This document shows positions 51,329 through 60,075 of a DNA stretch of 64,000 bases, one piece after another; position 1 is the stretch's first letter; each line of letters starts with the position of its first letter. The notes under the pieces were generated by a model. The model saw nothing but the letters and a program-made list of their open reading frames with translations, was not told the DNA's origin and made no database searches. A program made the position numbers and the translations under genes. Source of the stretch: Flammeovirga yaeyamensis (lineage in GTDB: Bacteria; Bacteroidota; Bacteroidia; Cytophagales; Flammeovirgaceae); the NCBI RefSeq assembly GCF_018736045.1, contig NZ_CP076133.1, forward strand, positions 2,046,001 through 2,110,000, written 5' to 3'.

Positions 51329-52885
51329 ATGAAACATAATATTTTAATAGGCTTATTAATTTCATTCTTCGCTATAGGGTGTAAAGTAGCCAACGAACAA
51401 TCAACGGGTGCAACAGAAACTTCATCAAAACCTAATATTATTTTTGTATATTTTGATGATTTAGGATATGGTGATTTAAGTGCTAATGGTGCGAAAGATT
51501 TCCAAACTCCTAATCTTGATGGTCTTGCGAATGGTGGTGTAAACTTCACAAATGGTTACGCTTCATCAGCTACTTGTACGCCATCAAGATATGCAGCATT
51601 TACTGGACATTATCCATGGAAAAAAGAATTGAAAATTTTACCTGGTACAGCTCCATTAATTATTGATACTGCACAAGTAACTATGCCAAAGATGTTACAA
51701 GAAGCAGGGTACAATACAGCTATCATTGGTAAATGGCACATGGGCTTAGGTGATGCAAACAAAGACTGGAACAAACACATCTCTCCAGGTCCTAACGAAG
51801 TTGGTTTTGATTATTCATATATTCTTGCAGCCACTCAAGACAGAGTACCAACTGTGTATATTGAAGATGGTAATGTTGTTAATTTAGATCCTAACGACCC
51901 TATCGAAATTGATTATAAAAATAACTTTGAAGGTCAACCAACAGGTAAAGACAATCCTGAGTTAACAACAATGAAATGGCATCATGGTCATAATGCTACA
52001 ATTATCAATGGTGTTCCTCGTATCGGTTATATGAAAGGTGGTAAATCAGCTATTTGGAGTGATGTTGACATGGCAGACCATTTCCTTGATGGTGTAAAAA
52101 GTTATATCACGGAGAAATCAAAAGAAGATAAGCCATTCTTCTTAGCTTATACAATGCAACAACCTCACGTACCAAGAACTCCTCACCCACGTTTTGTAGG
52201 TAAATCTGGTAAAGGACCTCGTGGTGATGTTATTATGGAAGCAGATTGGTGTATTGGTGAATTGATGAAAACAATCAGAGAAGCGGGTATTGAAGAAAAC
52301 ACTTTGATTATCGTTTCTTCAGATAACGGTCCTGTATTAAACGATGGCTATTATGATGATGCTGTAGAACTAAATGGCGACCATAAGCCGGCAGGTCCTT
52401 ACCGTGGTGGTAAATATTCTTTATTCGAAGCGGGTACTCACGTTCCATTCTTTACGTATTGGAAAGGTACTATCGAGCCAGGCGTTTCTGATGCATTGGT
52501 TTGTCAAATTGACTTATTCTCGTCTTTAGCTACTCTTGTAGGTAGTGATATGAGAGGTCCAGACTCAGAAGATGTAATGGATGCATTCTTAGGAAAATCA
52601 ACTAAAGGTAGAGAGTCTTTGATCTTGGAAGCGACTACTAGAACATCCTATAGAAAAGGCGACTTCATTTTAATCCCTCCATACAAAGGTGCTAAAGTGA
52701 ACAAGCAAGTAAATATTGAGTTAGGTAACCTTAAGCATGTAGCTCTTTTCAACGTAAAAGAAGATCCTTCTCAAACAAAAAACTTAGCCAAAGAAAAGCC
52801 AGAGTTAGTAAAAGAAATGATGGAAGAATTTTTAGCTAAGAAAGGTAACTATGGTAAGAAAATTCAACAATTAGAGTTGAAATAA
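51329..52885 (+). CDS. S1 family sulfatase (lipoprotein), third; tandem paralogue of the next
   Basis: 518 residues from the ATG at 51329, chosen because the paralogue begins at the matching codon and this yields the lipoprotein signal SFFAIGC (C18). D43-D44 in YFDDLGYGD, signature C83-T-P-S-R, IIGKWHMGLG and SSDNGPVLNDGYYDD. The protein differs from the next gene's product by scattered substitutions over its whole length, and the two upstream regions are also similar, so the pair arose by a tandem duplication. A terminator follows. CTPSR with PRTPHPRFVGKSGKGPRGDVIMEADW is an arylsulfatase A-like layout. Confidence 0.93.
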   Translation: MKHNILIGLLISFFAIGCKVANEQSTGATETSSKPNIIFVYFDDLGYGDLSANGAKDFQTPNLDGLANGGVNFTNGYASSATCTPSRYAAFTGHYPWKKELKILPGTAPLIIDTAQVTMPKMLQEAGYNTAIIGKWHMGLGDANKDWNKHISPGPNEVGFDYSYILAATQDRVPTVYIEDGNVVNLDPNDPIEIDYKNNFEGQPTGKDNPELTTMKWHHGHNATIINGVPRIGYMKGGKSAIWSDVDMADHFLDGVKSYITEKSKEDKPFFLAYTMQQPHVPRTPHPRFVGKSGKGPRGDVIMEADWCIGELMKTIREAGIEENTLIIVSSDNGPVLNDGYYDDAVELNGDHKPAGPYRGGKYSLFEAGTHVPFFTYWKGTIEPGVSDALVCQIDLFSSLATLVGSDMRGPDSEDVMDAFLGKSTKGRESLILEATTRTSYRKGDFILIPPYKGAKVNKQVNIELGNLKHVALFNVKEDPSQTKNLAKEKPELVKEMMEEFLAKKGNYGKKIQQLELK

Positions 52886-52908
52886 TATTATCTGAAGCAA
52901 TATAAATT

Positions 52909-52939
52909 AAGCTCTGGCAATCTGTCAGAGCTTTTTTTA
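52909..52939 (+). terminator. intrinsic terminator after the third sulfatase
   Basis: AAGCTCTG (52909-52916) pairs with CAGAGCTT (52926-52933), followed by a run of T. Confidence 0.88.
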
Positions 52940-53138
52940 TAAATGATTAAAATAGGTCCATATAGCTTAGAAAATAAAATAACCATGTATTTCTAGGCCT
53001 AGAATAGAGTGATAATGTTGTCTAAATTTTTATTTTGTAGACAGCATTGTCACTTTTTGATAGATTAAAGCCAATATAGATGTATTAATGATACCGATAT
53101 TTGAATAAGTGAAATGAATAATTTTTTTTAAGAAACAA

Positions 53139-54692
53139 ATGAGACGAAATATTTTAATCGGCTTATTGATATCGTTCTTTGCGATAGGATGTAAAGTAGC
53201 CAACGAAAAAACAACAGCTTCAAAAGCTGCTAAAAAACCAAACATCATTTTTGTCTATTTTGATGATCTTGGGTATGGTGATGTAAGTGTAAATGGTGCT
53301 AAAGATTTTCAAACTCCTAATCTAGATAGTTTAGCTAATGGAGGGATAAACTTTACAAATGGATATGCTTCCTCAGCTACTTGTACTCCATCTAGATATG
53401 CATCATTTACGGGACATTATCCATGGAAAAAAGAATTAAAAGTATTAGCTGGTACTGCACCGCTTATTATTGATACAACTCAAGTAACATTACCAAAAAT
53501 GTTACAAGAAGCAGGTTACCATACTGCAATCATTGGTAAATGGCACTTGGGCTTAGGATCTGGTTACAAAGATTGGAATAAACACATTACTCCTGGTCCT
53601 AAAGAAGTAGGTTTTGATTATTCTTATATTCTTGCAGCAACTCAAGATAGAGTACCAACTGTTTATATAGAAGACGGTAATGTAGTGAATTTAGATCCCA
53701 ACGATCCTATAGAAATTGATTACATAAATAACTTTGAAGGGCAACCAACAGGAAAAGATAATCCTGAGTTAACCACAATGAAATGGCACCATGGTCATAA
53801 TGCAACAATTATCAATGGTGTTCCTCGTATGGGCTATATGAAAGGTGGTAATTCTGCTATCTGGAGTGATGTGGATATGGCAGATCATTTCCTTGATGGT
53901 GTAAAAGGTTATATCACTGAAAAATCAAAAGAAGAGAAGCCATTCTTCTTAGCTTATACAATGCAACAACCTCACGTTCCAAGAACACCTCACCCTCGTT
54001 TTGTTGGCAAATCTGGCAAAGGTCCTCGTGGTGATGTAATTATGGAAGCGGATTGGTGTATCGGCGAATTAATGAAAACAATTAGAGAAGCGGGTATTGA
54101 AGACAATACATTAATTATCGTTTCTTCGGATAACGGTCCTGTTTTAAATGATGGTTATTATGATGACTCGGAAGAATTAAATGGTGATCACAAGCCATCT
54201 GGCCCATTCCGTGGAGGTAAATACTCTCTATTCGATGCAGGTACACACGTTCCATTCTTTACCTATTGGAAAGGAACTATCGAACCATCAGTTTCTGATG
54301 CATTGGTTTGTCAGATTGACTTGTTGTCTTCTCTAGCCACTCTTGTAGGTAGTGATATGAGAGGTCCTGATTCTGAAGATGTGATGTCGGCTTTCTTAGG
54401 AAAATCAAAAGTGGGTAGAGAATCATTGATCTTAGAAGCTACTTCAAGAACTTGTTTCAGAAAAGGTGATTATATTTTGATTCCTCCCTATGAAGGTCCA
54501 AAGTACAATAAACATGTGAAAATTGAATCTGGTAACGTTGAAGAAATAAGCCTTTTCAATATCAAAGAAGATCCTTCACAATCGAAAAACATTGCTAAAG
54601 AAAAGCCAGAATTAGTAGTAGAAATGATGGAAGAATTTTTAGCTATGAAAGGCAATCATGGCAGGCAATTTCAACAATTAGAGTTGAAATAA
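53139..54692 (+). CDS. S1 family sulfatase (lipoprotein), fourth; tandem paralogue of the third
   Basis: 517 residues. Lipoprotein signal SFFAIGC (C18), YFDDLGYGD, signature C82-T-P-S-R, IIGKWHLGLGSGYKDW, SSDNGPVLNDGYYDD. Nearly the whole chain matches the preceding sulfatase, with most differences in the linker after the signal, residues around the C-terminal third and the last 60 residues (RTCFRKGDYILIPPYEGPKYNKHVKIESGN). Such differences could change the sulfated position recognised. It is separated from the third by a terminator and its own upstream region, so it probably has an independent promoter. A nested palindrome element follows the stop. Confidence 0.93.
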   Translation: MRRNILIGLLISFFAIGCKVANEKTTASKAAKKPNIIFVYFDDLGYGDVSVNGAKDFQTPNLDSLANGGINFTNGYASSATCTPSRYASFTGHYPWKKELKVLAGTAPLIIDTTQVTLPKMLQEAGYHTAIIGKWHLGLGSGYKDWNKHITPGPKEVGFDYSYILAATQDRVPTVYIEDGNVVNLDPNDPIEIDYINNFEGQPTGKDNPELTTMKWHHGHNATIINGVPRMGYMKGGNSAIWSDVDMADHFLDGVKGYITEKSKEEKPFFLAYTMQQPHVPRTPHPRFVGKSGKGPRGDVIMEADWCIGELMKTIREAGIEDNTLIIVSSDNGPVLNDGYYDDSEELNGDHKPSGPFRGGKYSLFDAGTHVPFFTYWKGTIEPSVSDALVCQIDLLSSLATLVGSDMRGPDSEDVMSAFLGKSKVGRESLILEATSRTCFRKGDYILIPPYEGPKYNKHVKIESGNVEEISLFNIKEDPSQSKNIAKEKPELVVEMMEEFLAMKGNHGRQFQQLELK

Positions 54693-54714
54693 TATTTCTT
54701 CGCCATTCTATGGT

Positions 54715-54818
54715 AAGGAGGATGTCTCAAAATTCAATAAAACCTCGTATCATAAGCTCCGGATTTAAATCCGAGGCTTATGATACGAGGAAAAGTGGAT
54801 AAATGAGACATCCTCCTT
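54715..54818 (+). repeat. nested palindrome element, copy 1
   Basis: Outer arms AAGGAGGATGTCTCA (54715-54729) and TGAGACATCCTCCTT (54804-54818) are perfect complements. Inner arms CCTCGTATCATAAG (54743-54756) and CTTATGATACGAGG (54777-54790) enclose a further near-perfect palindrome CCGGATTTAAATCCG. A T-run follows, so it may also terminate the fourth sulfatase. A second, partly decayed copy lies in inverted orientation at 59951-60043. Confidence 0.88.
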
Positions 54819-55056
54819 TTTTATTCTTTTGGTTATCAGACAATAAACTGTAAATAGTACACTTTTATGTTATTATTTACTAAATATATGCTAATGAAAA
54901 CTTTATCTGTGCTCATAAATCAATCAAAATTACCCTTAATTAGCATTTATACTTAATAGAGAAATCAACCAGCTAGCAAGATCACTCTATTTTTTTGACA
55001 GGCAGAAAATGAAATGAAATGAGCCTGTGATTATTTATTACTAATAATAATTTACT

Positions 55057-58000
55057 ATGAAAAAATTATACTCGTGGAGTTTAATTATTACTCTACTCTT
55101 CACTCCATATCTCTATGGAGAAAGCCTAACAACATCTACAGAAAATAACATCTACTATTTCAGTGCTGATGGTGATGATAGCAACGACGGAAGTATTGAG
55201 TCTCCTTGGAAAACTTTAGAAAAAGCATCAGAAATTGCTCAATTACAATCAAAAGGTGGACTTTTAGCTCCCGGAGATCAAATGCTATTTAGACGAGGTG
55301 ATACTTTTGAGGGGAAACTAATTGTATTTGCTCAAGGTACTGAAGCTGCTCCTATTACAATAGGTAGTTATGGCACGGGTGAGTTACCTATCATTTCTGG
55401 TTCAGGAAATATTCCTAACGGTGATAATTTAGAAGCAGTAAAACTGACGAACACTCCTTACTTAATTATGGAAAACCTTTGGATCAAGAACGATAGAAAA
55501 AACAAAGGGAATATCACTTGGGGCTCTAACACGTCAATTGGTATCAAAGTATATGCTAACAAGTGGGGTGGCGTAATGAAAGGTCTGATTTTTAGAGGAC
55601 TGAAAATTACAGATGTTTTCGGTATTGATATGATCGACTACCAGGGAAACTTCACTTTAGATTATTATACAGCTCACGGTATTTTCTTTGATTCTGAAGC
55701 GAATGATAAAACGGTTAGCCCTATCAAAGAAATTGGTATCGAAGATGTTTTAATTGAAGATTGTTACTTCTATAACTTGGGTTCTAGAGGTGTGCATGTA
55801 CGTCACCTATCAAACATCAGAAACAACCCTATCGACTCTGAAGATAGAAACAAGAACTTTGTGATTCGAAACAATGTATTCGAAAAACTAGGTGGTGATG
55901 CCATTGTTTTTGCATCAGCTTATAATGCTTTGGTAGAAAAAAATGATTTTATAGATCTAGGATGGGGTGACCATAAATCGTCAACCGACCGTTATTTTGG
56001 TAGAGGTGAAGGATGTTGGATTTGGGATACTAGAAATATTATTGTTCAATTTAACAGACAATATAGAGCACGTGGTTTTGGAGATACTTATGGTGCTGGT
56101 GGACATATTGACTTCTTCTGTAAAAATGCTATCTATCAGTACAATTATAGCGAAGACACGGAAGGTGGTTTTGTTGAAATCTTAGGAGATTGTGTGAACA
56201 GTACTTTCCGTTATAATGTCTCTAAAAATGATGGTTTTAGAGATCATCATGGATTTTCGATTTGGGTATCTGGCTATGTAGGTTCTGGTGAAACACCTGT
56301 ACGTTCAGATAGTAATTTTGTCTACAACAACACAGTGTTATTGAACAAGAGCGGCTATACTCCTGACATCTCAATTTTTGCAAAGAATACCTACATCTAC
56401 AACAATATATTTAAGGTCATAAATGGTGCTAGTATTGGTGCAGATGAGGTAATGATTGATATTGAAAATGGTAGTGAATTATTAGTAAGCAACAACCTAT
56501 TCTACGGTAATGTTTCTAATGCCTTCATGAATCTTGATAACAATAAAATTACAAGTCAAGATCCTCAATTCATGGATGAAACAGCCACAGATATTGATGG
56601 TTTCCAATTGAAAGAAAATAGCCCTGCCCTTAATAACGGTAAAGCATTTCCTGAACCTTCTTTCCCTATGGCCGGTCAAGGTATTTTTGAAAACATCTCT
56701 CTTCATACAGCCACTGATATTTATGGCAATCCAGTAGACGTCAAGAATTTGATTCCTAACATTGGTGCGGATAATAAGCATAATATCGGTTTACCTAGTG
56801 ATGCTGTTCGTGTAACAGGTGTTAGCTTATCTCCTATCACATCTTCTCTTGAAGCTGGAGAAACTTGGCAAGCAACAGCTACAATATCCCCTGCAAATGC
56901 ATCTGTCCAATCTGTATCATGGTCAAGTAGCGATGAAGCTGTTGCTGATGGCAATGCGACAATTACAGTGACCACTTTAGATGGTCGTCATACTACATCG
57001 GTGAATGTTTCTGTCGGTGAGGTACTTTATTCTTTAGTATTAAATGGTGATTTCGAAAATGATTAACCGATTGGAATACTTGGAACAATCCTCAAATTGT
57101 ATCCGATAGTTATGAAGGTGATAATGCTGTACAAATGGTCGATAAAGCCTCAGTGAATCAATGGATTACTGTTGAACCTAATACGAATTATATCTTATCC
57201 GCTTACGTAAAAATTAGCGATACTTCGAAAAGAGTCGTTTTAGGAGTAAATGATAGTGACAATAAAAAAATTGAATCTAAAGATATTTACACAGGAACAT
57301 ACACGCGTCATGAAATCGCATTTGAGACTGGAAGCAATACTTCGGTAAAGGTATTTGTTTGGTTACCACCTAGTGATGGAGCCACGGTAAAAGCAGATCA
57401 AATCGAGTTATTTAAAATCCCTGCTGGTGATATTGCTGTCACTGGAGTTTCTATCTCATCACAAACATCTCCTCTATTCGTTGATGATAAATTGACATTA
57501 ATAGCGGATGTTTCTCCTTCAATTGCTACAAATAAAAATGTAGGTTGGAAAAGTGACAATAGTGCTGTAGCCACAGTTTACAATGGTGTTGTGACCGCAG
57601 AAGGTATCGGAACAGCGACTATTACTGCGACTACTGAAGATGGTGGATTTATAGCGACTACACAAGTAACTGTGTCACCTTCAAGTATCTCCACTTTCCT
57701 TAATGGCGATTTTGAAAATGGATTAAACCACTGGAATACATGGCAAAATGTGGTCGCATCTACAAGTGGTGCATACGATGGAACTGCCGCTAAATTAACA
57801 GGTCCTGCATCAGTAAATCAAACAGTCACTGTTGAAGCAAATACCACTTACACTTTTGCTGGATATGTTAAAGTTGAAGACCCACAAAACGCGAGTGTGG
57901 TATTGGGTGTAGATGATATGAATAAGCAGAATATGGCCAATAATTATATAGATAATACGAGGTATACTTATCATGAAGTAACATTTACAACAGGAAATAA

Positions 58001-58367
58001 CCAAACTGAAGTAAAAGTGTACTTATGGAGACCTCAAGGAGCGGTTCAATCTGCTTACTTAGATAACGCTATCCTTTATGAAACACCTACTTCAGGAGGA
58101 AGAACAACTACTTTATCACTCTACCCTAATCAAGATGAAGTGCAGATTTACCCTAACCCATCTAATGGAATCATTACTATTAATGCTTCCAATTGGGAAG
58201 GTCAAAAGTCGGTGGAAATCATCAATATATTAGGACAAGTCGTTCTACAAGCAGATGTTAAAGATGAATCGACATTGTCTTTAACTCACTTGAAAAAAGG
58301 AACTTATCTTGTTCGTGTAACGAATGAGTTGGGTAATATAAAAGTGAAGAAGATCATATTGAAATAA
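55057..58367 (+). pseudogene. secreted beta-helix polysaccharide-degrading-type protein, broken by a one-base deletion
   Basis: Two adjacent frames form one gene. The first (55057-57066) has a signal peptide (TPYLYGES), a right-handed parallel beta-helix typical of polysaccharide lyases and related enzymes (about 30-520: NIYYFSADGDDSNDGSIESPWKTLEKA, IEDCYFYNLGSRGVHVRH, FVIRNNVFEKLGGDAIVF) and a bacterial Ig-like domain. It stops just after LNGDFEN. The frame is lost at 57061, where the module repeated at about 57712 has GGATTAA but this copy has GATTAA; restoring one G gives LNGDFENGLTDWNTWNN and joins the second frame. That part has carbohydrate-binding modules, an Ig-like (Big_2) domain, and a type A type IX sorting domain (IYPNPSNGIITI...KGTYLVRV). 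The intact protein would be about 1100 residues. A sequencing error is the alternative. Confidence 0.85.
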
Positions 58368-58370
58368 TAT

Positions 58371-58409
58371 AAAAAATAAGCCCTGGCGATATGTCAGGGC
58401 TTATTTTTT
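58371..58409. terminator. intrinsic terminator after the beta-helix gene
   Basis: AAAAAATAAGCCCTG (58371-58385) pairs with CAGGGCTTATTTTTT (58395-58409), three bases after the stop. Its symmetrical A and T runs allow use in both directions. Confidence 0.9.
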
Positions 58410-58437
58410 ATTAATGGATTATCAAATACTCTTTTTA

Positions 58438-58563
58438 TTTGAAGCTTACTTCAAAAGGAACTCCACCTTTCAAATTCACTATTTGATGTTTTCCCTCATA
58501 TATTATCTTCACCTCCTTATCATTTGATGATTTTCGACTACTTAAACCAACTTCCTTTTCTCC
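58438..58563 (-). pseudogene. remnant of a GH95 gene 3' end
   Basis: The minus-strand frame ends KSSNDKEVKIIYEGKHQIVNL and KGGVPFEVSFK, nearly identical to the last 32 residues of the intact GH95 at 60076 (IIYEGKH against VMYAGKH, GGV against GGE). Similarity fades a few codons upstream (GEKEVGLSSR against WEKGRLVKAIV) and is lost before about 58564. The downstream flank, ATTAAT...ATCAAATACTCTTT, also matches the flank of the intact gene. The rest of the gene is absent, so this is a truncated duplicate without function. The two copies are direct repeats about 1.5 kb apart. Confidence 0.88.
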
Positions 58564-58855
58564 CACATTGGTGTTCGATATATGCCATTTTTCAAATTTA
58601 CAAAGTAGTATAACACTAAGCACGTGTTAACAAATATTACACTATATATAATCTATTAAGTGAAATTATATATATATCTTTAAATTTGTAATACAAACTA
58701 TTAGTCTCAAAAACCCTATTATTCAGTACTTTTATCAAAATAAGATATTACTTTTTAAAGAAATTGAATAAATATATTTTCAATATTCTGTTTTAGAAGT
58801 AATGAGTAAAGCTTCTTTTTGATACTAAAAGTTAATTTTTTTATTTATTAATACC

Positions 58856-59908
58856 ATGAAACTAAAAACAGCTAACCTATTTTTTTTAACTTTTTCTTTA
58901 ATTGTAACATTTAATACAACTACTCAAGCCCAATTGGGACGTAGACTCGTAAAAAAATTAAATAGTGCAATTGAAGGTACTAAAACAACTTCTTCTGATC
59001 AGAAAAGAGATAATTATTCAAAACGGATAACAGAGCCTTATCAAATTACATTTTCTAACAAGCCAGACGATGATCTAAATAAAGATAATAATACATATAT
59101 TGAAGAATATATTTTTGGGGATAATTTATTCGTTTTATCTCATCATGGGGAAAACCCTGATGAATATAATACTATTGATCTAGAATACAGTAAATATGGT
59201 CTTGATGTAAGAGATGGAAGATATAGGATTCATAAATGGCCTTATTATAGATTATCACTTAATGGTACAGAAATTAAATGGTATAATGATATTTCTATTA
59301 GGTATGCTGTATTTAGAGGAATTCAATTCACTAAAAGACCAATTAAAGGAGCAGATATTAAATCATTTTTAGAAGCAAGTAGAGAATTATATATACAAGC
59401 TTACGAGGATGGTAACTTGGTACCAGGAAAATTAGATTTAAAAGTAGAAATAGTTTTAACTCATATACCTAAAAAAGATCAAGAGATCGTCTTTGCTGAA
59501 GGAACAATACCAGTAATAATCACAAAAGAAGCTATAGATGATGCGATTAAGGGACCATTTTTATCGTTCCCAAAATCAAAAATGGATGATGAAAAGCTGA
59601 TTAAAGAAATCATAACTTTAGGTCAAGAATTTATTGATTCTAATTATTGGGACTACGAAGTTGTAGATGCTTCAATAGAACTAAATGCTTGGGATGTATA
59701 TAAGCATCCTGAAACAGGTCAGATTTTAACAAGGTGGTTACCAACAACGCTCAAATTGAAGGACACTAAGGGAAAATTTTATCGATTAAGTTATGATGTA
59801 TATCAATCACACTTAGGAGGAGGAAAATTCGATGTTACTACTCAAGATCAAGATAGATTAGGTAAGGGCAAAGAGAAAAAAATTAAAAGGATAATTTGTG
59901 AGAACTAG
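58856..59908 (+). CDS. secreted protein of unknown function
   Basis: 350 residues with a signal peptide (FNTTTQAQ, about residue 24). The mature part starts with a basic, Ser/Thr-rich stretch (LGRRLVKKLNSAIEGTKTTSSDQKR), then a mixed alpha/beta protein rich in Tyr and Asp (YNTIDLEYSKYGLDVRDGRYRIHKWPYYRLSLNGTEIKWYND), and ends with a lysine-rich tail (GKEKKIKRIICEN). No family is recognised and there is no sorting domain. Its codon use and AT content look like its surroundings. It is the only intact gene between the GH95 remnant and GH95 itself, and it is transcribed opposite to them. A small hairpin AAGCTACGCTAGCTT (59919-59933) follows the stop. Confidence 0.75.
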   Translation: MKLKTANLFFLTFSLIVTFNTTTQAQLGRRLVKKLNSAIEGTKTTSSDQKRDNYSKRITEPYQITFSNKPDDDLNKDNNTYIEEYIFGDNLFVLSHHGENPDEYNTIDLEYSKYGLDVRDGRYRIHKWPYYRLSLNGTEIKWYNDISIRYAVFRGIQFTKRPIKGADIKSFLEASRELYIQAYEDGNLVPGKLDLKVEIVLTHIPKKDQEIVFAEGTIPVIITKEAIDDAIKGPFLSFPKSKMDDEKLIKEIITLGQEFIDSNYWDYEVVDASIELNAWDVYKHPETGQILTRWLPTTLKLKDTKGKFYRLSYDVYQSHLGGGKFDVTTQDQDRLGKGKEKKIKRIICEN

Positions 59909-59950
59909 TGTTGAACAAAAGCTACGCTAGCTTAGGTCCTCAAATTCTTA

Positions 59951-60043
59951 GGTTGACTCATTTATCTATGTTCCTCGTATCATAAACCGAACTAATTCTA
60001 GGGCTTATGATACGAGGTTTTATTAAATTATGAGATACCCTTT
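59951..60043 (-). repeat. nested palindrome element, copy 2 (inverted, partly decayed)
   Basis: Reverse-complemented, it aligns along its whole length with the element at 54715: ATCTCA..AATTTAATAAAACC, then CCTCGTATCATAAG, a changed centre, TTATGATACGAGG, and ATAAATGAGTC. The inner arms are kept, the outer arms are degraded. It is adjacent to the downstream flank of GH95. Confidence 0.85.
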
Positions 60044-60075
60044 TATTTTTTATTAATAGATGATCAAATACTCTT

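Noticed and set aside
56721-56975. Minus-strand frames inside the beta-helix gene
   Set aside because: They are antisense to a well supported domain structure and have no starts or features of their own.
58435-58623. A 62-codon minus-strand gene near the end of the beta-helix gene
   Set aside because: Its second half is a piece of the GH95 C-terminus and its first half is unrelated sequence read in frame by chance; it is a remnant, not a gene.
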